This document shows, in pieces, positions 1-12,600 of a stretch of DNA of 64,000 nt. Source of the stretch: Cytophagales bacterium (GTDB lineage: Bacteria; Bacteroidota; Bacteroidia; Cytophagales; Bernardetiaceae); contig JAAFJX010000008.1 of assembly GCA_013299045.1 (NCBI GenBank), positions 1 to 64,000 of the forward strand, in the 5' to 3' direction. The notes beneath the pieces were generated by a model, which was not told the DNA's origin, ran no database searches, and saw nothing but the letters and a program-made list of their open reading frames with translations. The translations under genes and the position numbers were made by a program. Numbering within the stretch: position 1 is the stretch's first letter; the number at the start of each line of letters is the position of its first letter.

Positions 1-221
1 ACATAAAATAACCAATACATACAGCTATCAAACATTACCCAAATAAAATACCTTCAAATTGACCAGATACCAATAGTAATAAACAATAAGTACATAATCC
101 CCGCTTTTCGGACTGCAAAAGTGGAGGTTTAACTTTAGAACACCAAACTTTTTTGATGTTTTCTTTATTTTTTTTTGCGTTTGTTTTATAAATCTCTGAT
201 TAACAGCATAAAATTATTATT

Positions 222-851
222 CTAATCTTTCATTATTTCACCAGTTCTATCAAAGAGATGTACTTCTTTATCAATGACCACAACATATTGAAGTTCGGGG
301 CTTGGCATTTCATCTATAACAATAGAGCTAGTTTGCTGGGGCACAACAACGCGAAAAGTCCAGTATTCAATTATGTCAGCCCTTTCAATGTCTTTTGGGG
401 TATATTTAAAGACACTCAATAGCTTTTCACGAATAGCATTGCGAAGCTGAGGGTCTTCTATGACCTCGTACTGATTTTTACGACAGTAGACATCTTCCCA
501 AAAAAGCCATTCCAGGCCATCAGAGAAACTTTCAAAGCCAACAAAAAACTTTGTATCCCTTCCTTCCTTGTCTTTCCATTCTGTTTTGTATTGAAAGTAG
601 TTGTTTGTAGTGGTATCTTTCAGCCATTCGGTATCTTGCCAGTTCAGATAAGGGTAGCGCTGAGCCATATAAGATGCTATCAAGTCATCAGCGAAATGAT
701 TTGGGGTGGCGGCAGGGTTTCGCAGATTATAATTTTGGCACAAGGCAAAACGCTTGGGCGCATAGTCTGTTTGCCTATCTTCCCACATTTGCGCAGCTAC
801 TTTTGTTCTGTAAGAGAGGAGTAGCATAAGAATCATGACATAATATTTCAT
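222..851 (-). CDS. Hypothetical secreted protein downstream of the TIR gene
   Basis: A 209-residue protein of no family I recognise. It opens with a hydrophobic stretch (residues 5-14, VMILMLLLSY) and a plausible signal-peptidase site near AAQ (19-21), so it is probably exported to the periplasm or beyond. The mature part is rich in Tyr, Trp, Asp and Glu and ends in a beta-rich segment (VVVIDKEVHLF). It starts at an ATG 23 bp after the stop of the triple-TIR gene on the same strand, so the two are probably co-transcribed. The pairing is the only functional hint: a membrane TIR protein with an exported partner. Exported status is moderately sure; function is unknown. Confidence 0.65.
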   Translation of the reverse strand: MKYYVMILMLLLSYRTKVAAQMWEDRQTDYAPKRFALCQNYNLRNPAATPNHFADDLIASYMAQRYPYLNWQDTEWLKDTTTNNYFQYKTEWKDKEGRDTKFFVGFESFSDGLEWLFWEDVYCRKNQYEVIEDPQLRNAIREKLLSVFKYTPKDIERADIIEYWTFRVVVPQQTSSIVIDEMPSPELQYVVVIDKEVHLFDRTGEIMKD

Positions 852-874
852 TTTTAGCAGAAGAATTTTGGTGT

Positions 875-3442
875 TTATTTTATTTCACGTTCTAATTCGC
901 GGTAATATCGGGCATTTTCGCGCACAGCGGCTTTCATGCCTTCTTTGTTGTTTCCTACTACACTATTGGGTGCAAAAATCTTATCTAACTCTTTGTCAAA
1001 CAAACGGTTATAACGTATGAGTTTATTTTTAAGCCCTATTTTTTCTGCTTTTAGCTCTTTATTTTCATTAAGCGCATAATCTATTTTTGCCATAAGCAAC
1101 TGGTACTCGCTCTGGCAGTTGCCCAATTGTTTGGCAAGTTCGTCTCTAGACTTATCGCCAGAAAGGAGATTTTCTACTAACTCTGCTTTTTCTCTTGCCA
1201 GATTCTGTGTTTGACCAGTAGCTTCTCTGGCCACACGGTCTAGCGAATCATTGTATTGCTTGGCCCGGAGCAAATCTTGATTTTTATTATACAGTTCTTC
1301 ATAAGCCAGTTTTTGCTGGGCTTGAATTTTCTCTAGTTGGTCTCCACGCCGCTCGGACTTAATAGCAAAAAACATGGCTATGATGCCAACGAAAACGGCA
1401 AAATACATGATGACCTTATTGATGTTGGCAGCACGCTCTCTGCGTCTTTTAGCTTTTTCTACGGCCTTGATGCTAAGGCGTATAAATTCTTCTTGTAAAG
1501 CAGTAGGCCTTGGTTTTTTGTCAGTTTCCTTAGAGTTTTTGAGCCACTCCTGAGCCAGGAGGGCAGGTTCTGGTGCCAATAAATAGTCTTCTTTTTTATC
1601 GCTCTTTTCCCAATCTTGGGCTTTGGCGAGCCATTTGGTGTGTGCATTAACTTGGTTGCGGTCTACGTCTAGATTCCGCATTATTTCGCCACAGACTTCT
1701 GTAAAATCCTTATCTTTATCTTCGGCATCTACCCATTGTGTTCTTTTGATGACCTCAGGGATTTGAGCGACATGCTTTTCTGGTTTCTCAAACAGAACAG
1801 TTACAATTTTTTTGCCTGAACGGGCTGCATGGGCTACTTCTTTGATACAGAACTGCGAAGCCAATGAGTTGTCGGAAATGATTAAGAGAAAACAAGCAGC
1901 ATTATTGATGCCTTTGTATATCTCTTCTTCAAAATCTGGTGAAGACTTAGCGATACTCTCTTGGTCAAACCATGTTATTTTGCCCAGCAGTTGTAATTCG
2001 TGGTTGAGTTTTCGGGCAAAATCGGCATCTGAACGAGAATAAGATATGAATACATCAGTACTTTGGTTACTTAGGTTAATTTCGCTGGCTTCAATAAACT
2101 CTTTCTGAAGAGGTAGAGGCTTATGTTCTTGCCTTGCAAGCCCTTGGTTAAAAAAAGCCTGTGCTTCAGAAAGGTTGTAACCCCGCAGCAAAATGCTTTC
2201 ATTTTTGTTTTGTTTTTGCCATCGCTCAGCCTGCCACAGATACATATTATACTTTCTGAAATACTCACGGTCTCGCAGGATTTCGGTAGCAAGGCGGGCA
2301 GTTTGCTCTGCAAATATCTGTCTAATAAAAGTTGAGTCAGGCGAATTAACGATATCAGCACAATCAATAAAACTGATATTAGCAATGCTCTTGAGTTCAT
2401 CGGGGAGCTCCCATCTTTCTATCCGCTCTGTGATAATGGGGATAACACGTTTATTCAAAGCCGCTGCATATTTAAGCTCCTCCATACAATGCCCTGCGGC
2501 CAATGAATTTTTGGAGAGCAATAGTACGAAGTTAGCGGCCTGCAAAATCCCGCGCTGGGTTGCACGTTCAAAGTCTTCGCCTATGCGCGAATCGGAACGA
2601 TATATCCAGGTAGTAATACCTTTGCGTTTGAGCGCGTAGTTTATACGCTGAAGCAGAGTTTTATCTTTTGAAGAGTAGCAGAGAAAAACCTCAGAAAGCA
2701 AATTGTTAGCATTTTGCGTACTTTCAGAAAGGTAGTCGCAAATCAGTTCGGTGGTGGTGCAAGGCGGCTGGTCTGGAGCTATAAAATCTTCGGCAAGCCA
2801 CCTGTCCGCAACCTTACGCGGTTCCCCAATGAGTAAGTATTTGGTAGCACGCCCGTGTTTGTCCCAATGCGAGGATTTAAGGAGTAACTCTGTATGCGTA
2901 GACACATAACTTTTATGCTTTTCCATCACCTTCATTACCTCGTCTGCCGCTGCATCAAAGTCGTCAATAGCTGGGAATCTAAAAGGAGCAAATGTATGCA
3001 GGTAATTCAAATTTTCGAGTTCGTCCCAGCGGTTTTCCATACTATCCGCCCAGCGCTTGAGGTCTGTTATGTCATCTACAAGCTCTTTAGCCTCTATGCG
3101 GTGGTATTTTCCAATCAAGGCATCTACCGCCACACGCTTGCTACGGTCTGGCTCGGGGACGTGCATAATTGGGATAATGCGTTTCCCGTATTTAATGGCT
3201 AATTCAATTTCTTCTAAACAGTTTTTAGACGCTACTGAGTGGGGGGCCATTACAAAAATAAAATTTTTTGCACTCCTAATGCCGTCTTCTATACTAATCC
3301 GCCATTGCTCCGAAGTAGGAATGTTCACTTTATCAAACCACACCTCGTAGCCTTGCAGCTTAAGTTTTTGAAACAACCTTGCGGCAAAAGCGATGCTTTC
3401 GCGTCTGCCATAAGAAATAAACGCATCTTTGATTATAAGCAT
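875..3442 (-). CDS. Membrane-anchored protein with three TIR domains
   Basis: 855 residues built from three tandem units of TIR domain plus helical linker, then one membrane span and a coiled coil. TIR1 spans about 1-135 (AFISYGRRES), TIR2 about 250-390 (VFLCYSSKDK) and TIR3 about 460-590 (DVFISYSRSD). Each keeps the Cys-x-x-Glu signature that carries the catalytic Glu of NAD-cleaving TIRs: C75/E78, C319/E322, C532/E535. After each TIR comes a related helical linker with a Trp-rich core (AERWQKQN, AQDWEKSD, SSHWDKHG) and a P-x-x-LQ-x-EFI end in copies 2 and 3. From family knowledge, this linker normally joins a TIR domain to nSTAND or WD40 modules; here no WD40 follows. The membrane span is about 676-697 (VIMYFAVFVGIIAMFFAI); the tail (about 700-850) is a charged coiled coil. 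A signalling, cell-death or defence role is inference. Confidence 0.85.
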   Translation of the reverse strand: MLIIKDAFISYGRRESIAFAARLFQKLKLQGYEVWFDKVNIPTSEQWRISIEDGIRSAKNFIFVMAPHSVASKNCLEEIELAIKYGKRIIPIMHVPEPDRSKRVAVDALIGKYHRIEAKELVDDITDLKRWADSMENRWDELENLNYLHTFAPFRFPAIDDFDAAADEVMKVMEKHKSYVSTHTELLLKSSHWDKHGRATKYLLIGEPRKVADRWLAEDFIAPDQPPCTTTELICDYLSESTQNANNLLSEVFLCYSSKDKTLLQRINYALKRKGITTWIYRSDSRIGEDFERATQRGILQAANFVLLLSKNSLAAGHCMEELKYAAALNKRVIPIITERIERWELPDELKSIANISFIDCADIVNSPDSTFIRQIFAEQTARLATEILRDREYFRKYNMYLWQAERWQKQNKNESILLRGYNLSEAQAFFNQGLARQEHKPLPLQKEFIEASEINLSNQSTDVFISYSRSDADFARKLNHELQLLGKITWFDQESIAKSSPDFEEEIYKGINNAACFLLIISDNSLASQFCIKEVAHAARSGKKIVTVLFEKPEKHVAQIPEVIKRTQWVDAEDKDKDFTEVCGEIMRNLDVDRNQVNAHTKWLAKAQDWEKSDKKEDYLLAPEPALLAQEWLKNSKETDKKPRPTALQEEFIRLSIKAVEKAKRRRERAANINKVIMYFAVFVGIIAMFFAIKSERRGDQLEKIQAQQKLAYEELYNKNQDLLRAKQYNDSLDRVAREATGQTQNLAREKAELVENLLSGDKSRDELAKQLGNCQSEYQLLMAKIDYALNENKELKAEKIGLKNKLIRYNRLFDKELDKIFAPNSVVGNNKEGMKAAVRENARYYRELEREIK

Positions 3443-3624
3443 AAATGGTGCTTTTTACTTTATTTGTGTCAATGACTGTAACGCTTAATGATTACTGATG
3501 GTGGTAAAATCAAGATAAAACTTTCAATAATGACAATAAATTTTAATTTCTACAAATTTTTGAGCAAAAGTACTCATTTTGATAGTAACACCAAGCATAG
3601 AATTATTATGCCTGAGGCTAAGAC

Positions 3625-3662
3625 AAAAAAAGAGACCATCATTCAAGACGGCCTCTTTTTTT
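3625..3662 (-). terminator. Rho-independent terminator of the giant adhesin gene
   Basis: An AGAGACC/GGCCTCT stem (one mismatch) is flanked by A-rich sequence on the left and a T run on the right, so it can work in both directions. On the minus strand it lies just beyond the stop codon at 3683. Confidence 0.75.
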
Positions 3663-3682
3663 GATTTCAACTCTCAGCAAAT

Positions 3683-6600
3683 TTATTCTACAACAAATTT
3701 TTTGATATAGTTTTTGCCATTACTCATTACTTTCAAGAAGTAGGTGCCGCGGCTCACGTTAGCCAAATCAATAGATTCGCTCAGCGATGCACCACTAACG
3801 TTTACTTTGCTGGTGTAACAAGTTCTGCCAAGTACGTCCATTATCACAATTTGTGCTTCTTTAGCAAGAGCTTCGTCTTTTAAATTGAGCTTGAACAGAC
3901 CCGTGTTTGGATTAGGCAATACTTCAAAGACAGTTTCAGACAACTCATCTTCACTCACAGGGCTATTAGCCACGCCAGCTAGACCTCCCGTTGCACCACC
4001 ACAGAAAGATGTTTGTACTACTCTGGCGGTTCGCCCTTTGTAAATAGTAACATCAACGCGCAACTCTAAGCTAGGGTCGGTTGTACTAACCATAAATACC
4101 TCGCCATTTTTAGAGTACAAAATATTTGAGCCAGAACGTTCTACTCGAAGAATATCGCCAGGCAGCGCAAAACCAAATGATTCAGTTTTAACACCATTCT
4201 CACTCACGACAATCTGCCCCCCAGCGTACATGATACCATGATTAATCCAATTATCATCGTCGCCAATATTGAGATTAGAAAGTCCAATGATATAATGCGT
4301 TGTGCCGTTGGCTTCGTCTATATGAAACTCTACCCAGCCATTCACATCAGGAGCAAGACGGTTCGTTGAGGCTGCACCAGAATTCCACATCCCAGCAAAT
4401 GGTAGCACACGCTCTAGGCCAAATTCAAGTGGTGTTACACCAGATAAATCCTCCCACAAAACAGCATTGCCAATTTCATAATCACGCGAAACAAACTCAC
4501 CACTTGCATCTTCTACAAAAGCAGAGTAGAAACCAGCGCTCAAACCGCTCACAGATAAATCCGTAGAACCAGTACTCCAGTTTACACTATATGGCGCTTG
4601 CCCACCCGATATACTCAGGTCTATGCTTCCTGTTGTTGTTGTCCCGCAGCTAGTTGGAGTTACTTTACCCACCACACGCAAGGGATAACAGAAGGAGGTT
4701 CGCAAAACAGGCGTGCTGCCTTTCAGCAACAAAGCATTGATAGAAAGCGACTTACTTTCATCAATTAGCGTAGTATAAATGAGTGTGCCATTGCGATAGT
4801 AGTTCATATTGCCTCCTTCGCGGCTCACGCGCAGGCGGTCGCCACTAACAGCTGGGCCTACAGGAATAAGTGTGCCAGCGCTGCGTATGACCAAAGAACC
4901 AGAGGTATGTATGAAGCCATCTTCAGCAGTAGATAAGCTACCCACTCCCAAATCAAAGGTATTCAAACCAACAGCATAACCATTGCCAGTAGCTATGGCC
5001 TCAGTAGTAAACTCTACCCAGCCGTCTTCAAAAGGTTGCATTGTATTACGAGAAATAGCGCCGCCTGTCCAGCCTCTGCGTGAGCCTGTTTTCGAAAGCC
5101 TGCCTTCAGCATCAGCAGCTACATCTTGGAGAATCTCCCAGATAACTGTCGTGCCTACTGTGTAGGTCTGCGTAACCACATCGCCATACGCATCGGTGAG
5201 TGTAAGTGTATATTCGCCAGGCGACAATCCCTCTATAGAGTCTGCTGTAGCGCTAGTGTTCAAGGTACTTGCACCTGTAGACCACACGTAATCATAGTTA
5301 GAATAACCAAACTCTACATTCGCTACAATTTTGCCGCTAGGCGTACCCTCACAAGATGTATTAGAAATGATAACAGGAGCAATATGTGGCAAAGCTCTGA
5401 ATGAAGCACATACTTTTGGAATGCTTCCACTTAAAATAGAAGCATCAATCACTGCACTCAAACTCGCATCAGTGGTAGAAGTATGTACAGTACTGCCGTT
5501 TACTTTATAGAGTATAGAGCTACCCATACGTTCTATGCGAAGCACATCACCAATATTAACGCCACCATAAGTAAAAACATCACCTCCCATTTCCATGACT
5601 TTGAGGTTACCAGCAGCAAAGTAGAAGCCATGTGCAATAGTAGTTTCAGTTTCATTGACGTTTGTGTTGGATAACCCAAGTACAAAGAACTCATCACCAG
5701 GAAGTTCATCAACAGTCATAGCAACCCAACCGTTTTGGAAAGCTGGCAAAATGTTATGTGAGGCTGCACCTGCATTAAAACTAGCAGACGTAGACGTTTT
5801 AACAAGCATCTCGGTAGCTGGCAAATACGCTGTATTAACCTTGTCCACCCAAACTACAGTTCCTGAACGCAGCGGTGCAACCACCGAAGCCACTGCACTA
5901 CAAACTGAGTTAGATGCCACTACTGTATAGTTGCCTGGTATCAGAGTCGTATAGGTACTGCTTGTTGCCCCTGCAATATCTACGCCGTTGCGTTGCCACT
6001 GATACATCGTACCTACCTCTGAAGGAACAACCACTGCTGTCAGTGTTTGCGGGCTGCCTTGGCAAATAATGCTGTCAGGAACGCTGATACTTACAGTACA
6101 GAGGTCTGGGCAATCATCTACACTTACAAGAACCGCTGTTCTCGCACTCGCACAGCCCAAGGCCACGCTTTGTACGTAGTACGTCGTGTTTGTAAGCAAA
6201 ACAGGACTAGTATAACTTGCACCAACACCAACCAACGAACCACCTACCGCTGCATTGTACCATTCAAAGCCAGCACCGACTGTCGTACTTGTGGCGGTTA
6301 ATGTAGCCGTGTTTCCATCACAAATGGTTAAACCAGATGAAACAGCTGCATTTGGAACTGGGTTTATAGTAACAGTAACTGCTGCTGAAGTCCCGTTGCA
6401 ACCAGTTAAGATGTTTGTGGCAATAACCGTATAAACACCAGCCAAAGTTGCAGTGTAACTAGAAGTAGTTGCACCAGCTATCGTTAGGCCATCTTTTTTC
6501 CATTCATAGCTTACTCCTGTGCTTGGCGACGCATTTAAAATGACACTACCACCCGTACAGAGCGTTAAAGAGGCCGAAGGTGTAATAACTGCAACTGGCT

Positions 6601-9600
6601 TCGGATTAACATTCACGCTAATGATGTTAGAAGTATCGCTACAGCTTGTGGCAGTATTAGTTACAATCACACGGTATGAACCACTCGTGCTGGCACTATA
6701 TGTTGCCAAAGTAGCACCTGCGATAGATGTAGAACCATTCAGCCATTGATAAATGATACCAGCTACTGGTGTAATACTCAAATTGACGCTGCCACCCTCA
6801 CAGAAAGTAGTTGGTCCACCTGCCGCTATGCCTGCCGCAGGCAGCGGATTAACAACAACAACCGTTGCTGGCGACTCGCCAACACAACCCGTAGAAGTAT
6901 TGGTTACTACCACCGTATAACTACCAGCCGAAGTAATGTTGATGCTAGCCGTTGTTGCCATAGGAATCACTATGCCATCTTTTTTCCATTGAAAGGACGC
7001 ACCACTTGCTATGGAAGAAGATAAGGTTACGGACTGACCCGCACAAATGGTAGTAGAACCGGCAAAAGTGATAGTAGGGGCAGGGTTCGGGTTCACTGTT
7101 ACATTAATTACTGCAGACATTGCACTGCTGCAAAGCGTTGATGGGTTTGTTACAACGACAGCATAAGCACCGCTTGTTGTAGCACCCAAAGTACTACCTG
7201 TTGCTCCCGCTATCAAAGTAGCATCTTTGTACCACTGGTAGGTTACGCCAGAACTAGGCGAAGCAGTCAATGTTACGTTACCACCAGCACAAAAAGTAAC
7301 AGCACCACCAGCCGTTGCGCTTGCAATAGGCAAAGGATTAACTGTAACGACCACTTCTATGCGGGCGCTCACACAGGCACCAGACGTTACAGACACCCAA
7401 TAAGAGGTAGTACTTGTGAGTGCTGGCGTTGTATATGATGCACCTGTAAAGAGCAAAGTGCCACCACTGGCTGCATTGTACCAATTATACACTGGGCTAG
7501 ATGCGCCACTACTGGCTGTGAGTGTTGTATTCGCATTGAAACAAATATTAACAGAGGAAGCTGTTGGTGCAGCCAACGTGCCAATATTAACCGTAACAGC
7601 CGTTCTGGTAGCGCTTGTACACCCTCCTGACGTAACTTGCACGTAGTAAGTTGTTGCAACACCCAAAACAGGCGTGGTATAAGAAGCTGTACTTGCCAAA
7701 AGTGTTCCGCCTGTTGGTGCATCATACCAGGCAAAGCTAGGTGCAGAAGCAGCGCTTGAGGCAGTAAGTGTTGCTGTATTGCCCGCACAAATAGTTGTAC
7801 CTGAAGCGGTTGGTGCAGAAGGAATTGGGTTCACAATGACTGTAACAGCCGTTCGGGTAGCGCTGGTGCAACCACCTGATGCAACCTGAACGTAGTAAGT
7901 AGCTGTACTGCTCAGAGTTGGCGTGGTGTAAGATGCCGTACTTGTCAAGAGCGTTCCGCCCGTTGGTGCGTCATACCAGGCAAAGCTAGGTGAAGAAGCG
8001 GCACTTGTAGCCGTTAGTGTAGCTGTATTGCCCGCACAAATTGTTGTACCTGAAGCGGTTGGCGCAACAGGAACGGGATTCACAGTTACTGTAACAGCCG
8101 TTCGGGTAGCGCTGGTGCAACCACCTGATGCAACCTGAACGTAGTAAGTAGCTGTACTGCTCAGAGTTGGCGTGGTGTAAGAAGCTGTACTTGCCAAAAG
8201 TGTTCCGCCTGTTGGTGCATCATACCAGGCAAAGCTAGGCGCAGAAGCGGCACTTGTAGCCGTTAGTGTAGCTGTATTGCCCGCACAAATTGTTGTACCT
8301 GAAGCAGTTGGTGCAGAAGGAATCGGATTTACAGTTACTGTAACGGCCGTTCTGGTAGCGCTTGTACACCCTCCTGACGTAACTTGCACGTAGTAAGTTG
8401 TTGCAACACCCAAAACAGGCGTAGTATAAGAAGCTGTACTTGCCAAAAGTGTTCCGCCTGTTGGCGCATCATACCAGTCAAAGCTAGGTGCAGAAGCAGC
8501 ACTTGTAGCCGTTAATGTAGCAGTATTGCCCGCACAAATAGTTGTACCTGAAGCGGTTGGTGCAGAAGGGACTGGGTTTACTGTTACCGTTGCAGCACCT
8601 GACTCGGAGCTACAGGGTGTTGAGCCTGTTGTCGTTACAACAACGGTGTAAGAACCCGCCAAAGTAGCGGAGTAAGTTCCAGCAATAGCACCACCAATAT
8701 TGACACCGTCTTTTTTCCATTGATAGGTAACGCCAGTACTTGGAGAAGCAGTTAAGGTTACACTGCTACCCGTGCAAATTGTACTTGTGTTAGGCGTAAC
8801 AGTGGCTGATGCCCCTCCTACAACGTTCACAAGTACTTCAGTTCGCGGACTTTCACAAGAACCACCGTTCACTGAAACCCAAAATGACGTTGTAGTAGAA
8901 AGGACTGAACTTGTAAAAGGATTACCCGTAAACAGAAGCGTACCACCACTAGCAGCATCATACCATTTGTAAGTTGGCGTTGCCGTACTGCTAGATGCGG
9001 TTAGAGTTATCGTATTGCCCGCACAAATCGTTGGTGGAGCTGCCACTGTTGGTGCAGTTGGCGCATTCACATTGACCACCACCTCTTCGCGGTCGCTTGG
9101 GCAGCCCGATATAGTAACCTGCACCCAATAGCTCGTTGTTGTAAACAATGCAGGAGTAGTTAGCGGCGTACCAATTCCTAGCAGTGTGCCACCAGTAGGC
9201 GCATCATACCATGCTATCATGCCTGGAGGGGCGCTAGCCGAAAGCGTAGCAGTTTCGCCTGGACAAATTGTCATATCGGCAGATGCTGTTGGCTTAGCTG
9301 GTTTTGGATTAACTGTGATGGTTTCGCCTGGAGACACCGCGCTACAACCATTAATGTTATCTACTACTGCCACAGTATAAATACCAGCGAGTGTTGCCAC
9401 AAAACTGTCTGATGTCGCTCCAACTATATTTACACCGTCTTTCTTCCATTGGAAAGTTACGCCAGTGGAAGGTGAGGCAAATAAAGTAACGCTATTACCC
9501 GAACAAAAAGTTGTAGGGCCGCCTGGTGTAATGGAAGGGTCTGGTGGAACACCATTAACAACCGCCACCACACCAGATGTAGCTGCACAACCAGTGGCTG

Positions 9601-12600
9601 TTATAGTTGTTAGAACTTGATAGTTCCCTACGGCAGTTGCCGTATAAGTGGAGCTAATCGCACCAACAATATTTACACCGTCTTTTTTCCACTGATAGGA
9701 AACACCACTACTCGGCGAAGCGGTCAGCACCACAGAACCAGCTGGCGGACATAAATATTGCGTCGTACTAGGCGAAATACTCGGCGTAGGAAGTGGATTA
9801 ATGGTTACAGTTATGGAATTGGAAGTAGTTTTACAACCATTGGCAGTGCTTGTAACTTCTAAAGTATAAACACCAGCTACATTTGCTGTATAGTTGCTTG
9901 CAATGGCACCAGCGATGTTTGTGCCGTCGCGTTTCCATTGGTAAGTAACTCCGCTTGCTGTTGAAGTTAAATTGACACTTCCGCCTGTGCAGAAAGATAC
10001 AGGCCCACCTGCCGCAATACTCACCGTAGGAGATGGGAATACACTGATATAATCTGCTTTGGTTTCAGTAATTGTCCCGTTTAGGGTTAGAGAAACCGTT
10101 TTAGAGCCGCTTGTTGGATAGGTTACAATGTGAGGGCCTATGCCTGTGGCTGTGGCGGGGCTTGCACCGGCTCCAAAGTTCCATGAGTAACTTGTGATAG
10201 CGCCTGTGGAGGTACTGGTAAATGTAACTGTTCCTCCTTGACAAACAGTTGTGGGTGCTCCTGTAAAATTGGCGATAATACCACCTGGTGCTTGCAGCTC
10301 AAAATCATCAATGGCACAGCCAGCATTTACTACGCCGCCATCTGATTTAAACAAGAACCTGAAAGCTACATCGGTTGAACCCGCCAAGAAAGAAACATTA
10401 AAACTTCTTTCAGTGTAGGTTGATGCGTAAGGCGAATCAGATGTCCCCCCAAAGTGAACTGTTCCGGCCGGAAAGCCCGGTGCGCCAGCGTCCGCAGCCA
10501 TGGTACGTGTGTACCAAGTGCCACCCGTGGCAGTTCCAAGTTGTGTCCATGTATCGCCTTTGTTAGTACTGTACTGTACAATGAATCCATCATAATTAGA
10601 TTCTGCACGGTATTTTGTTCTGAACTTGAGCGTGTAAGTTCCAGCAGCAGCCATGTTATAGTTGGGAGTACAAAGCCAAGAATCTGTTGCATTGGCATAA
10701 GTAGTCGCTGTTAAGCCTAACACCCACGCATTAGGAGCTGAAAGCGTCCCGTTTTTACCTGCAATAGCTGATGAACCGCGTTCAAATGCAGTTCCGCTGT
10801 TCTTATCTGAACCAAAGTCCAAAAGATTGACATCAAAGTTGCCGCCGTCTGCTGGTAGATAAGGTGGTGTTTTGTCAGGCAGAACGTGTATATAGTCAGT
10901 TGAAGTCTTTGTTACAGTACCATTGATGGTTAGAGAAACCGTTTTAAGGCCAGGCGTGGAATAAGTAACCGTATGTGGGCCTGCGCCTGTGGCAGTAGCT
11001 GGAGTTGCTCCTGCACCAAAATTCCAAGACCATGATGTAGCGCCAGTGTGCGAAGCATTTGTAAACACAACGTTTTTATTGGTATAAACCAACTTCTTAT
11101 CCGCATTAAAGTCTGCAAAGAGGTTCATAAATACATCAGTAGTAAATAGACCTCTGCCATGCGTTGCAATAGCTACAAGATTATCTGCTGAACGAATTTG
11201 AAGCATTTCGCAGCGTGTGTTGGCCAGCCCATTACTAGAGGGTCCCCAGTCTGGCACTGCTACTGAAATATCATCAATAGACCAAACTCCGACTTCGGTG
11301 GCTACTAAGACTTTATTAGGGTCAGTAGGGCTCATCAAAGCCCAGTTAATAGGCATATCGGGCAAATCTCCTGTTTTATTGACCCACGTAACACCGCCGT
11401 TGGTTGTTAACCAAACTTTGTTACCTCCATAGTTAGAGTAAGTTACTATGATGTGATTATCATTTGGCCCCAAAGCAATACAGTTGATATAAGCACTGGG
11501 CAGCGTATTAGATGGGTCCATATCAACAGATGTAGGTGTAGTTCCCACATCTGCTCCATCTAATCGGCGAATATTTCCATTGCTGCCAGCTACAAAAACA
11601 CGGTTGGCAGTATATGGCGAGGCCGTTATGGCGGTAGGGGTTGTGCCTATTGCACCTGTGGCAACAGCAGAAGTATAGCCTGGAGTTCCGCTGATACCTG
11701 TAATTCTATAAAGTGTATTGGTACTTTGCGCACAATAGAGTACATCTCCAACGTTATCATAATCAGTTGGATTAATGAACAAACCGCCACTACCACCAGT
11801 TAAGCCACTAAATGATGCACCACCGTTGGTTGAGCGATAATAGTTATTATTGACGTAAGAGGTTATTTGATAAAGAGAATTATCTTGGTCAATATGACAA
11901 AAAGCACCATCACCGCCTGTTACCTCTACCGTAGAGTTGATACCTGGCGAGTTGTATTGGTGAGAACCATTATCTTGCGCTCCTGCCAAAAAATAATTGC
12001 CACCTGCATCATTACGAACAGCACAGGCATAAAACTGGGTTACATTGTAGTCTTTTACTCGTTCGCCAAAGGCCGGTGCGGCTACGCCAGCATTGCCTAC
12101 ATCGGCAGAGTAGCTAAGGCCGCCATCATTCCCAAAAATACATTCGTTTGGAAAGCCTGGGCGGAAAGCCATGGCGTGCTGGTCGGCGTGTACATAAGGT
12201 TTGCAAGCACCTGTCCAATAAGTTACACATGACCACGTTGAGCCTCCGTCAGTAGTTCTATGAATGTCAATTCCTCCCGCCAAAAGTATGTTGGGATTAG
12301 TAGGGCCAACTTGGAGAATCAGGTCGTACCAAGATTGGCCGCGAGTGAAGTGCGTACTGGCAGGGGCGCAAGAGCCTTGCTCTAAATAAAGAGGAATAGT
12401 AACTACCACAGGCCAAGTAAGGCCACCATCGTTGGAGCGTCTAAACCATTGCACGTTCCCCCCGCTGTTTTCAGCTACCGCATACATAATATTCGCGTCA
12501 GAGGGTGCGCAAGCCACTTCTACACGGAAGCCGCCTGTTCCGCCTGGATTAATGGCAGTTCCAAAAGCCGTACCTGTTACATCAGTAGAGCGATGTATAG

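Noticed and set aside
2071-2639. Open frames overlapping the TIR gene in other frames on both strands
   Set aside because: They are shadows of a clear long coding gene with recognisable domains.
7599-8594. Regular repeats considered as a CRISPR array for the nearby-type Cas6
   Set aside because: The unit is 249 bp, in frame and coding for Ig-like modules; there are no short repeats with unique spacers.
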